Assembly: GCA_027886825.1 (NCBI GenBank)
Contig: JAPCJS010000001.1
Coordinates: 1 to 64,000, forward strand
Direction of reading: 5' to 3'
Source of the DNA: Nitrososphaerota archaeon
GTDB lineage: Archaea; Thermoproteota; Nitrososphaeria; Nitrososphaerales; Gagatemarchaeaceae
Length of the DNA stretch: 64,000 bases
The position numbers and the translations under genes were made by a program. Shown in pieces: positions 27,064 through 35,607 of this stretch (positions are counted from its first letter, which is position 1; each line of letters begins with the position of its first letter). A model generated the notes under the pieces. That model was not told the origin of the DNA, ran no database searches, and saw only the letters and a list, made by a program, of their open reading frames with translations.

Positions 27064-27996
27064 TCACTCGCTCTCCGGCGCTGGACCCGGTGTGACCGAG
27101 AGGGCCTCGACCCTTCCTCCGCGGAGGACCTTCAGCTTGAGGGCCTTCCCGATCTTCTCCTCTGTCAGGAGCCTCGTCAGGTCGCGGAACCCTGTGACAG
27201 GCTTGTCTTCCAGCCCGAGCAGCACGTCGCCGAACACCAGCCCGGCTGCCTTCGCAGCGCTGCCTGCCTCGACAGAGAGGACCAGCAGACCATACTCCTG
27301 GGCTACCTCTGGCATCTTTGCGACGTCCTCTGGGATCGGGATGGGATTGGTGACTATCCCGAGATAGGCACGTCCGACCACCTTGCCGGAGGCGAGCTTC
27401 TGGACGGTCGCCGAGACCTTCTGGATCGGGACGGCGATCCCCCTGGACGACATGTACGCGATGTTCAGGCCGACCATCCTTCCGGAGGCATCTACGAGAG
27501 GGCCTCCAGAATAGCCGGGGTTCACCCGGGCGTCGGTCACGATAGCGTCGTCGATGCCCACGCCCCACCATCCGCCGATGTTGCGCTTCACTCCGGTGAT
27601 TATCCCGGACGTGGCGCTAGCCTTGGTCGCGTAGGGGTTTGCGAGCGCCAGGACGAACTGGCCGACCCTGAGAGACTCCGAGTCGCCCTTCGCTATGGGC
27701 CGGAGCTTGCCCTCTATCTTCAGGAGGGCGAGGTCAGAGCTCTTGTCCTGACCGACGACCTTGGCCGTAAAGGTCTCTCCGCTGTCCGAGCCCACCTCCA
27801 CCTCCTCGAGCCCTTGTACCACGTGATACGCCGTGACGATGTGTCCCTCGTCGTCCCAGACGATGCCTGTTCCGTTCCTTCCGTCGGAGCTGACGCTCAC
27901 GACCGAAGGGCTTACGCTCTCAGCGACCTGTTCGATTGCGCTGGAGAACGTCTCCAATATTCCGACCGTATTTGTACCGCTCATGTTTTGAGTCAC
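27064..27996 (-). CDS. HtrA/DegP-type S1C serine protease with PDZ domain (tandem paralog)
   Basis: 'AYHVVQG', 'SDLALLKI', 'NPGYSGGPL', PDZ 'AKAAGLVFGDVLLGLE'. Confidence 0.92.
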   Translation of the reverse strand: MTQNMSGTNTVGILETFSSAIEQVAESVSPSVVSVSSDGRNGTGIVWDDEGHIVTAYHVVQGLEEVEVGSDSGETFTAKVVGQDKSSDLALLKIEGKLRPIAKGDSESLRVGQFVLALANPYATKASATSGIITGVKRNIGGWWGVGIDDAIVTDARVNPGYSGGPLVDASGRMVGLNIAYMSSRGIAVPIQKVSATVQKLASGKVVGRAYLGIVTNPIPIPEDVAKMPEVAQEYGLLVLSVEAGSAAKAAGLVFGDVLLGLEDKPVTGFRDLTRLLTEEKIGKALKLKVLRGGRVEALSVTPGPAPESE

Positions 27997-28059
27997 TGAG
28001 ATAGTGAAGAAACAGGCAGGTACTTGTTGACTGTGATTTTCTAAACCTGGTCACACTAG

Positions 28060-28683
28060 TTAGTTGGGAATCAAAAACGATTCGCCGACCACATAGTAGG
28101 CGGCTCTCTGTTTCGGCGCGGAAGGATAGACCTTAGAGATGTATCCCACGAGCTGGTGGGAAGCCTTTATGGCGTGTGTGAGATCCTTCCCTTCCTTGAT
28201 CCGACCTTCGATCGTAAGCTCCCCGCTCGAGAAGATTGCGTCGACCTGGATGCTGCCGTCCTCGGTGATCCATTTCATGATGGTGCCCTTCTCGTCCTCA
28301 GAGTATCCTAGCCATCGGAGCGGTCCGAACCATCGACCCCTGAGCCCCGAGATTGCTTCCCGCGGGTTTTCAATGCTGGGGAGAAGGGTCCTGAGAAGCG
28401 TCAATCTCGGTTCCGAGGCCGAGAGCTGTCGCAGGCTGGTGACCTCTCTTCCTCTCTCCGTGACCTGATATCCGTGATCCGTCTTCTCGAGGATCATCTT
28501 CTCCTCGAGCCTGTCCAGGATCCTTGAAAGCGTTTCAGAGTGAGCCCCAAGCCTTCTCTTCAATCCCTCAAAAGTGAACCCGAGAAGCGCCTCTTCGCCT
28601 ATGAAGCGCAGGACCTCCATATCCCTGGGGCCTATGTCGAGGTCCTGTAGGTTTTCCCTTTGTGCTCCGCGCATCTGGTTCAT
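28060..28683 (-). CDS. winged-helix DNA-binding protein
   Basis: 'FEGLKRRLGAHSETLSRILDRLEEKMILEKTDHGYQVTERGREV'. Confidence 0.75.
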   Translation of the reverse strand: MNQMRGAQRENLQDLDIGPRDMEVLRFIGEEALLGFTFEGLKRRLGAHSETLSRILDRLEEKMILEKTDHGYQVTERGREVTSLRQLSASEPRLTLLRTLLPSIENPREAISGLRGRWFGPLRWLGYSEDEKGTIMKWITEDGSIQVDAIFSSGELTIEGRIKEGKDLTHAIKASHQLVGYISKVYPSAPKQRAAYYVVGESFLIPN

Positions 28684-28705
28684 CGGCGATTTTGCCGCAG
28701 TCGTA

Positions 28706-28713
28706 TTTATATA
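28706..28713. promoter_or_regulatory. TATA-like element (TTTATATA) in a divergent promoter region
   Basis: lies between divergent starts at 28683 (-) and 28751 (+), ~23-30 nt from the minus start. Confidence 0.5.
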
Positions 28714-28750
28714 TGTAGTAGTCGCTTGCAGCTAAGTAGGTAATCCTGAC

Positions 28751-29098
28751 TTGAGCAAGTCTGTTCAGATTAACCAAGAGGTACTGGATTCGTGCAAGGT
28801 GATTCATGCATCATGGAACGAGCTGACCAAGGTCTGGACCCTCCCTGTGATACACGCGTTGGGACTCCAGGAACCAGCGAGGTTCAATGAGCTGAAACGC
28901 AGGATCGAGGGGATAAGCGCTACGAGCCTCGCGGAGAGACTCGGAGAACTCGAAAAGCAGGCGGTAGTATCAAGAAAGGTCTTTCCGGAGAGCCCTCCGC
29001 GCGTCGAATACGCTCTGACCCCCAAGGGTGAGGAGCTCAAGATGATCCTGAAGGGACTTGGCGACTGGGCAATAAAGTGGTCGAAGCAGCCTAGCTAG
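28751..29098 (+). CDS. HxlR-family winged-helix transcriptional regulator
   Basis: 'KVWTLPVIHALGLQEPARFNELKRRIEGISATSLAERLGELEKQAVVSRKVFPESPPRVEYALTPKGEEL'. Confidence 0.92.
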   Translation: MSKSVQINQEVLDSCKVIHASWNELTKVWTLPVIHALGLQEPARFNELKRRIEGISATSLAERLGELEKQAVVSRKVFPESPPRVEYALTPKGEELKMILKGLGDWAIKWSKQPS

Positions 29099-29230
29099 GC
29101 TCGGCGCGGCACTCGATGGGGGCGGGTGGACGTAGTTGTTTCGTACCGACTAACCGTATCGTATCGGGAGCTTACTTTCACCTCGGCCTAAACATTTGTA
29201 AAAGAAAATCTTGAGAGGCCCTAGAGCACA

Positions 29231-29716
29231 ATGGGGAGCGCGGGCAACGGGGCAAAGGCAGGAGTGGTGGCGGGTATCGCCTATGGAATCCTCCTGGGCA
29301 TCGTCAGCTACTTCACGCTGATCTCGATCAAGAGCACGGTGATCTCGGTCCTCTCGCAGAATCTGCCTCCCAACTCCCCGTTCACGCCCGAGCAGCTATT
29401 CGGGATCGCCCTGCTCCTGACACCCGTGATCGTGGTTGTTGTCGGGGTGATCGGTGGGCTCATACTAGGCGCGATCTACGGCAAGCTGATCGAGAAGATT
29501 CCAGGGAAAACCCCGGTCATCAAGGGGATCGTACTCGGGGTGGTCTTGTGGCTGCTTGTCAGCGTGCTTGGGGGCTACAACAACATCCATTACGGGCTAG
29601 AGTACTATCTGGTACAGGTCGGGACGGGTCTTGTGGGAGCCTTGCTCTTCGGAGTCCTGCTCGGATACTTCTACGGCAGGTTCATGAGACCTAAGGAGAC
29701 CTATACGATGATCTGA
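29231..29716 (+). CDS. membrane protein, four TM helices
   Basis: glycine-rich hydrophobic ORF. Confidence 0.6.
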   Translation: MGSAGNGAKAGVVAGIAYGILLGIVSYFTLISIKSTVISVLSQNLPPNSPFTPEQLFGIALLLTPVIVVVVGVIGGLILGAIYGKLIEKIPGKTPVIKGIVLGVVLWLLVSVLGGYNNIHYGLEYYLVQVGTGLVGALLFGVLLGYFYGRFMRPKETYTMI

Positions 29717-29728
29717 GATCATCGACGT

Positions 29729-30133
29729 CTAGACGTCCTCTGCCTTCGGTTCACCTGAGGTCCCGGTTGCGAGCCTTGCCACCACATTTCGATAGGCCTG
29801 GATGAACTCGATGGCAAACCGGTCCGCATGCTTCTCTGTGCCTCTGTGTTCGCCACCAAAGTAACGCAGATGATGATAAAACTCGTGCAGGATCGTGAAT
29901 GGGTCGTATAGATACTCGCGTTTTGCAGCCAGTATCTCCTTCCTGTTCGCAGAATAGACCGCCTGGACGCCCTTCGAACGCCCCTTGACGACTCCAACGC
30001 CGAGCTTTGGCCTCTCTACTCTGTAGTGCTCGCAAAGAAGGTCCAGCGCTCGTTCAGGATCGGCGTTGAGAATCGTCGCGACTATGAGAGCCCTGAACTG
30101 CTCCTCAGGCGCGTCCTCGGTGGGCGTCGTCGC
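29729..30133 (-). CDS. HExxH metallopeptidase-like protein with unresolved or frameshifted start
   Basis: open frame not in ORF track: DAPEEQFRALIVATILNADPERALDLLCEHYRVERPKLGVGVVKGRSKGVQAVYSANRKEILAAKREYLYDPFTILHEFYHHLRYFGGEHRGTEKHADRFAIEFIQAYRNVV...; no ATG/GTG/TTG before the conserved part. Confidence 0.6.
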   Translation of the reverse strand, partial: ATTPTEDAPEEQFRALIVATILNADPERALDLLCEHYRVERPKLGVGVVKGRSKGVQAVYSANRKEILAAKREYLYDPFTILHEFYHHLRYFGGEHRGTEKHADRFAIEFIQAYRNVVARLATGTSGEPKAEDV

Positions 30134-30143
30134 TCATCCGCCG

Positions 30144-30422
30144 TCAGGCTTCGTCCATGGTGAACGTGAACCGTGCTCCGGAAAACTCCCCGGTGCCCGT
30201 CTTCTCCCAGGCCACCTTGTAGGACTTTGTGATCTGTTTGCCGATTATGCTAACCTGAGCAGGGAGTTCCGCAAAGAGGCGTTCCACCTTTACAGGATCT
30301 TTCGTGGAAAGGAGGCTCCTCCTCCTCTTCATGAGATACTTCACAGCCACGTTCTTGTGTTCATGCCCCTCCACTTCGATCTTCTCCTTGCCAGTATCGA
30401 TCGTAAAGGACCTCTTCGCCAA
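30144..30422 (-). CDS. conserved hypothetical protein (92 aa)
   Basis: ORF immediately upstream of the HExxH frame on the same strand. Confidence 0.6.
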   Translation of the reverse strand: MAKRSFTIDTGKEKIEVEGHEHKNVAVKYLMKRRRSLLSTKDPVKVERLFAELPAQVSIIGKQITKSYKVAWEKTGTGEFSGARFTFTMDEA

Positions 30423-30503
30423 CAGATTGGATTACAACCATCGTTGATTAATGGGTTGTGGTACTTCGAATAGTTTGAATAGCGCAGGTACCAGAGGCAG
30501 CCA

Positions 30504-31487
30504 TTGAAAGCGAAGCTTCTCCTGGGCGACTCCTTCCCAGAGGAAGAACTCAAACAGGTGACCCGGTATGCAGACATCTACCGGCTCAGTGAGATGGATG
30601 ACCTAGAGCTCGATGCGGTCCTTCCCTCGATAGACTGTGTCCTCGTCCTTCTCTGGCCGGAGAGACTGAATCGGACGAGGGTCTCGAAGATGACAAAACT
30701 GTCGCTGGTCCAATCCGGGCTGGCAGGTGTAAACCACATCCCGTTTGGGGACTTGTCACGAGAGGTCTTGGTGTGCAGCAACGCAGGTGGATATTCGGAT
30801 GAGGTGGGGGAGTACGCATGGGGGCTGCTGCTGGCGGCCGGAAAGCGGATCGTGAGGCTCGACCGTGACGTAAAGAAGACAGGCTTCAAACGGGCGTCTA
30901 CTGTGGAAGTTGGCAGAGATGTCCTGATCCTGAAGGGCAAGGTCCTGGGGATACTCGGCTACGGCGGAATCGGTAGGACGGTCGCAAAGTTAGGGAAGGC
31001 GTTTGGGATGGACGTTATCGTTTTCTCCAGACGGACGTTAGAAGAGCGCGACATCGTCTCCCTGCAGGGACGGGCAGGCCTCGAGACCGTGTTGCGGGAT
31101 TGTGACGTCCTGATCTTGGCGCTTCCGCTCACCAAATCCACGAAGAGGATGATCGGGGGGACGGAACTATCGATGATGAAGCGGAACGCAGTGCTGGTGA
31201 ACGTCGCCCGGGCCGAGATCATCGAGGAAGAGACGCTGTACCGATGGCTTGTCGATAACAAGGATTTCATCTATGCCACGGACGTCTGGTGGATGAAGGA
31301 AGGCAGAGAATCTTACTCCCCGAGCCTACCATTCCTGAATCTGGACAACTTCGTCGGGACGCCCCACGTCTCCGGGCCTAGCGCCGTCGTTGGGGGAGGA
31401 CCGGCGCGGAACGCCGTGAGGAACCTGCTGCGGTTCTTCAGAGGTGAGGAGCTCTTGAACGTGGTGGACAGGAACGAGTACGCGTAG
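30504..31487 (+). CDS. D-isomer-specific 2-hydroxyacid dehydrogenase
   Basis: 'GKVLGILGYGGIGRTVAKLGKAFGMDVIVFSRR', 'MMKRNAVLVNVARAEIIEEETLYRWL', 'GTPHVSGPS'. Confidence 0.93.
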   Translation: MKAKLLLGDSFPEEELKQVTRYADIYRLSEMDDLELDAVLPSIDCVLVLLWPERLNRTRVSKMTKLSLVQSGLAGVNHIPFGDLSREVLVCSNAGGYSDEVGEYAWGLLLAAGKRIVRLDRDVKKTGFKRASTVEVGRDVLILKGKVLGILGYGGIGRTVAKLGKAFGMDVIVFSRRTLEERDIVSLQGRAGLETVLRDCDVLILALPLTKSTKRMIGGTELSMMKRNAVLVNVARAEIIEEETLYRWLVDNKDFIYATDVWWMKEGRESYSPSLPFLNLDNFVGTPHVSGPSAVVGGGPARNAVRNLLRFFRGEELLNVVDRNEYA

Positions 31488-31520
31488 ACGATTCTAGTAG
31501 CTAGCTAGCTCACGATCTTC

Positions 31521-31826
31521 TCAAGGAGAGCTACCTCTCGGGGGAACCTCGCTCAGCCTGTTCTTTTTCAGGTTCTGTTTGCAGACCCATTTCACGTGGG
31601 CATCGCCCATGCCAGCCAACTCCTTGAGAAACAAGAACCCGTCCTTCGGGATTGCCGCGACGACGATACTCAGCGAGTAGGCGAGGTACCTTCGCAGAGC
31701 CTGGAACTCCTCTGACCTGCGATCCTCGGAGGCTAGTAGCTCATCTAGGATCCTTCCGTGCAAAACTCTTCCAGCAGCCCCAGATTCGCCCTCGGACCTG
31801 CGAGGTTGCTGTTCAGAGAAAGACAT
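31521..31826 (-). CDS. HEAT/DNA-alkylation-repeat-like short protein, possibly truncated
   Basis: C-terminal 'LAGMGDAHVKWVCKQNLKKNRLSEV' resembles the last repeat of HEAT-repeat proteins. Confidence 0.4.
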   Translation of the reverse strand: MSFSEQQPRRSEGESGAAGRVLHGRILDELLASEDRRSEEFQALRRYLAYSLSIVVAAIPKDGFLFLKELAGMGDAHVKWVCKQNLKKNRLSEVPPRGSSP

Positions 31827-31932
31827 CGGACGAGCTCCCCGGGCTGACCTGTGCCCGAATACTCCCCGAGTAGTGATGCAACCCGGGACGGTCCTTCCTC
31901 CTCACCGGGCTTGGGACCGCTTTTGGTAGGGC

Positions 31933-32088
31933 TCACAGCCCCACAGCGGACCAGACGTCGTCGTCGCTGTCAAGCTGTGTGTACCCGCATCTTTCGCATT
32001 TTCTTCCCATCAGTATGGTCTCCTTCGGGCCGGACCCGATCTTCCTTTCGTACTCGATCATCTGTCCAGCGTGGCAGCGTTCGCACAT
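31933..32088 (-). CDS. small zinc-ribbon protein (51 aa), absent from the ORF track
   Basis: MCERCHAGQMIEYERKIGSGPKETILMGRKCERCGYTQLDSDDDVWSAVGL. Confidence 0.7.
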   Translation of the reverse strand: MCERCHAGQMIEYERKIGSGPKETILMGRKCERCGYTQLDSDDDVWSAVGL

Positions 32089-32181
32089 CAAGGGCAAGCC
32101 CTGCGAGCGGGGAGGAGCATTTGAACGTTTAAGTTGTAGAAGATACAGCGAGGTCCAAGGATACGTGGAGAACGGTCAAGC

Positions 32182-33279
32182 TTGGGGATACCTGAGAAGA
32201 TCAAGAAGATAGAAGACGACATACACAGGACGCAGGTCAACAAGAAGACGGAGCATCACATAGGCCTGCTCAGAGGCAAGCTTGCAAAACTGAGGCACGA
32301 ACAGGAAGAGCAGCAGGCCAGACGGTCGGGCAGTGCCATCGGCTTTGATGTAAAGAAATCTGGCGACGGGACGGTCGTACTGATCGGGCTGCCCAGCGTC
32401 GGCAAGTCCACCCTGCTCAACAGGCTCACGAACGCAAAGTCGAAGGTGGCGGCTTACGAATTCACCACGCTCGACGTCGTTCCAGGCGTCATGGACTACA
32501 AAGGCGCGAGGATACAGGTACTCGACCTTCCGGGGATTATCCAGGGGGCGTCCTCCGGCAGGGGACTCGGAAAGAGAGTCCTCGCTGTGGCAAGGAACGC
32601 CGACCTTGTGCTGTTCATCATCGATGTCTTCAATCCGGAGGCGAGGATGCTCCTTGAGAAGGAGCTCAGAAGCACGGGCATCAGGGTCGATACCGAGCCG
32701 CCCAACGTGGTCATAGAGCCCACGGCAACAGGAGGAATAGCCGTCACGAGCACGGTGAAGCTGACGAAGATCACCGAGCAGCTCGTGAAGGAGATGCTCA
32801 GGGTCTATGAGTTCAACAGCGCGCGAGTAGTAATCAGGGAAGACATAAACGACGAACAGCTGATCGACGTCCTGCTCGGCAGCAGGGTCTACGCCCCGTC
32901 GCTGACGGTCATGAACAAGATGGACCTCGTCAATGCGGGGTTCACCAACGAGCTCATGTCCAAGATGCCTTACAAGTTCGTCCCGATCTCTGCAGAGGCT
33001 GACATCAACATAGCGGCCCTCAAGGAGGAGATCTACAAGAAGCTCGACTTTGTCCGGATCTACCTGCGCAGGAGGACGGGGGAGACCGACTTCGAGGAGC
33101 CCATGATCATAAGAAACGGGTCCAGCGTCCTCGAGGTCTGCAACAAGGTCCACAGGAACATAAAGGACGAATTCAGGTACGCCCTGATCTGGGGAAAGAG
33201 CGTCAAGTTCGGTGGACAGAGGGTGGGGATAAACCACATGCTCATGGACGAGGACATCCTCACGCTCGTGACAAAGTGA
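32182..33279 (+). CDS. DRG-type GTPase (OBG/DRG family) with TGS domain
   Basis: 'GLPSVGKSTLLNRLTNAKSKVAAYEFTTLDVVPGVMDYKGARIQVLDLPGIIQGA', 'NKMD', C-terminal TGS. Confidence 0.96.
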   Translation: MGIPEKIKKIEDDIHRTQVNKKTEHHIGLLRGKLAKLRHEQEEQQARRSGSAIGFDVKKSGDGTVVLIGLPSVGKSTLLNRLTNAKSKVAAYEFTTLDVVPGVMDYKGARIQVLDLPGIIQGASSGRGLGKRVLAVARNADLVLFIIDVFNPEARMLLEKELRSTGIRVDTEPPNVVIEPTATGGIAVTSTVKLTKITEQLVKEMLRVYEFNSARVVIREDINDEQLIDVLLGSRVYAPSLTVMNKMDLVNAGFTNELMSKMPYKFVPISAEADINIAALKEEIYKKLDFVRIYLRRRTGETDFEEPMIIRNGSSVLEVCNKVHRNIKDEFRYALIWGKSVKFGGQRVGINHMLMDEDILTLVTK

Positions 33280-33291
33280 CAGGATAGAGAC

Positions 33292-33759
33292 ATGACCAAT
33301 CCTCGGCCACCCGGCTCCATGCCGAGCGCGACTGCTTCACCGCTCGAGGTCATAAGGACCCGCAAGGTAATAGCGGTCGTCGGAGCGTCCAAGAACCCTG
33401 AGAAAGATGCCAACAGCATCCCAGCGTTCCTCAGAGAGCATGGCTACCGCGTCGTGCCGATCAACCCTGCGGCGGATGAGATACTCGGGGAGAGAGCCTT
33501 CCCGTCCCTGGCATCGATGCCAGAGCAGCTTGCGAAGGAGGTGGAGGTGATAGAGGTCTTCAGACCGAGCGAGGAACTCCCCCAGGTGGCGCGACAGGTG
33601 GTTGAGCTGTCAAAGAAGTACGGCAGAACCTACGTCTTCTGGGCGCAGGCGGGGCTGGAGAACGATGAGGCAAAGGCGATACTGACCGCAGAGGGTATCC
33701 CCTACGTGATGAACGCGTGCATGCGGGTTGTCTACGGAATTGCGATGAGAAGCAGCTGA
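33292..33759 (+). CDS. CoA-binding (YccU-like) protein
   Basis: 'IAVVGASKNPEKDANSIPAFLREHGYRVVPINPAADEILGERAFPSL'. Confidence 0.92.
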   Translation: MTNPRPPGSMPSATASPLEVIRTRKVIAVVGASKNPEKDANSIPAFLREHGYRVVPINPAADEILGERAFPSLASMPEQLAKEVEVIEVFRPSEELPQVARQVVELSKKYGRTYVFWAQAGLENDEAKAILTAEGIPYVMNACMRVVYGIAMRSS

Positions 33760-33764
33760 CCCGA

Positions 33765-33923
33765 CTACTGTTTCAAGAGCTCGTAGAGCCGGAATCTCGC
33801 TTCCTCGCCTGGATTCAGCGTATAGCCGCAGGTATCGCACGTGATTCTGTCATCCTTCCTCTTCAGGGAATACCTCCTGCAGCCAGGGCAGCGCATCTGC
33901 GATTCTTTCTTCTCGTACGCCAT
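33765..33923 (-). CDS. small zinc-ribbon protein (52 aa), absent from the ORF track
   Basis: MAYEKKESQMRCPGCRRYSLKRKDDRITCDTCGYTLNPGEEARFRLYELLKQ. Confidence 0.7.
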   Translation of the reverse strand: MAYEKKESQMRCPGCRRYSLKRKDDRITCDTCGYTLNPGEEARFRLYELLKQ

Positions 33924-34249
33924 TGGCAATGATTTATCACCAGGGTTCTTATCTTCTTGGGTGGGTCGCGTTGTGGCAGGTCTACATAGTGAGGTGCAGG
34001 ACGGGCGAACTCTACACAGGCTGCACCATCGACCTAGAGAGGAGGATCGAGCAGCACAATCGCGGTTCTGGCTCGAAGTTCACGAGGAGCCGCAGGCCCG
34101 TCGTCCTGCTCTACCATGAGCAGTGCGGAGACAGGTCCTCCGCTCTGAAGAGGGAGAACCAGATAAAGAGGATGAGCAGAGTCGAGAAGACACGTCTCGC
34201 TCTCAGACCGCCTCAGCGACCAGGGCGTAGCTCGGGCTCTCCGGGCTGA
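33923..34249 (+). CDS. GIY-YIG domain endonuclease (UPF0213/YhbQ-like)
   Basis: 'VYIVRCRTGELYTGCTIDLERRIEQHNRGSGSKFTRSRRPVVLLYHE'. Confidence 0.88.
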   Translation: MAMIYHQGSYLLGWVALWQVYIVRCRTGELYTGCTIDLERRIEQHNRGSGSKFTRSRRPVVLLYHEQCGDRSSALKRENQIKRMSRVEKTRLALRPPQRPGRSSGSPG

Positions 34250-35012
34250 AGGGGCTCTTCGTAAGAAGCGAATCATAGAGCCCGGATAGGTTCCAACCGG
34301 CGCTCCCAAGCATCGAGACGAGTTCGTGCGGTGAATATATCCTGATGTCTGTGGGAAACTCTCCGGCGAACTTCAGAGCGTTTCCGACCCTCAGGAAGAA
34401 CCTCCACGATCCCTTCTCGCGTGATCGGGTCACGTCGAACGAGTACCGGTCAAGCACCAGCAGCTTCTCGCTCTCCTCGAAGACATTCTGGGCCGTGTGC
34501 CTGACGATGTAGTCCCTGTTTCTCAGTCCGGAGATCACAAACACACCCCCCGTCCTCACCACAGCCCTCAACTGTTTGAAGAAGGCTACATCTTCTTCCT
34601 CGGAACCGTATCCGATGCTCGTAAAGACGTTTATGGCGCAATCAAACGAGCCCTTCTCAAAAAGTGTGAGATCCATCATGGACCCTATAGCGAAAGAGAC
34701 CCTGCTTGCCACAGCGAACCTCCGGGCCTTGATGGTCGCAACCGAGACGAGATGTGGAGAGAAATCAAGACCTGCAACGGTATAGCCGAGCTGGGCGAGT
34801 GGTATGCCCACCCTCCCGATCCCACAGGGGACGTCGAGGATTCTGCATCCACCCAGTCCCATGTCTTGGAGCAGGCTCGATATCGCCAGCGCGTCCTCCT
34901 CTCCGCGCCTCCACATCCCCTCCAGGACGAGCTCGTATAGCTTCGCGTTTCTCACGAAGACGTTCTTCGCCCAGTTCACGCAAGCGCGATCAGCAGCGAG
35001 GTAGAAAAACAT
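34203..35012 (-). CDS. class I SAM-dependent methyltransferase
   Basis: 'CRILDVPCGIGRVGIPLAQLGYTVAGLDFSPHLVSVA'. Confidence 0.9.
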   Translation of the reverse strand: MFFYLAADRACVNWAKNVFVRNAKLYELVLEGMWRRGEEDALAISSLLQDMGLGGCRILDVPCGIGRVGIPLAQLGYTVAGLDFSPHLVSVATIKARRFAVASRVSFAIGSMMDLTLFEKGSFDCAINVFTSIGYGSEEEDVAFFKQLRAVVRTGGVFVISGLRNRDYIVRHTAQNVFEESEKLLVLDRYSFDVTRSREKGSWRFFLRVGNALKFAGEFPTDIRIYSPHELVSMLGSAGWNLSGLYDSLLTKSPFSPESPSYALVAEAV

Positions 35013-35267
35013 GGGCTAGTCGATCTGCGTCTCATGCACGCATACAGGTTGGGACTTTCGGAGCAGTCTTATCCTAATACCCAGTGGAACGCTAACCCTA
35101 TTCTTCGATTTTGCGATCAAACTCGTCCGGGTTCGTGGCCTACTTAAGGGACAAGAAGAAGCGAAGACTCCAAGGATTCCGGACCTTCCCCCGGCTTGGT
35201 ATCGCTCTCGCCGAAACGCAGAGGGCCGATGGAGAAGTTTCTCTGATAAACTACTGAAAGAATCTTC

Positions 35268-35564
35268 ATGTGGGCGTATCAATATCGGAACGTCTTCTCA
35301 CATCGCGATGGATCCCCTAGCAGGATTGAGAATCTGGTCGGCATCCTACTTGTCACCAGGGACGGGGCCACAAAGACGAGGATAATGTACGAGAGATGTC
35401 TCACTTCTTCGCAAGTCGAAGGGTACCTTTCATTCCTGCAGCTCTCGGACCTCATACGAAAAGAAGAAACCACAGAGCTGTTCAAAACAACCCAGAAGGG
35501 AATCAGTTTGTTGATGGACTACGAGCACATCAATCGGGAAATTGACCGGTACGTGACCGCCTGA
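35268..35564 (+). CDS. winged-helix DNA-binding protein (archaeal type)
   Basis: 'KTRIMYERCLTSSQVEGYLSFLQLSDLIRKEETTELFKTTQKGISLLMDY'. Confidence 0.75.
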   Translation: MWAYQYRNVFSHRDGSPSRIENLVGILLVTRDGATKTRIMYERCLTSSQVEGYLSFLQLSDLIRKEETTELFKTTQKGISLLMDYEHINREIDRYVTA

Positions 35565-35607
35565 GTCGGCTCGATGAAACGCTTCTCCCAAAATGTTAGC
35601 CAGCTAG

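Noticed and set aside
26995-27999. 334-aa plus-strand ORF
   Set aside because: Antisense shadow of HtrA 27064..27996.
31495-31508. CTAGCTAGCTAG short tandem words (also near 35600)
   Set aside because: Too short to support a repeat element.
32176-33237. 353-aa minus-strand ORF
   Set aside because: Antisense to the DRG GTPase.
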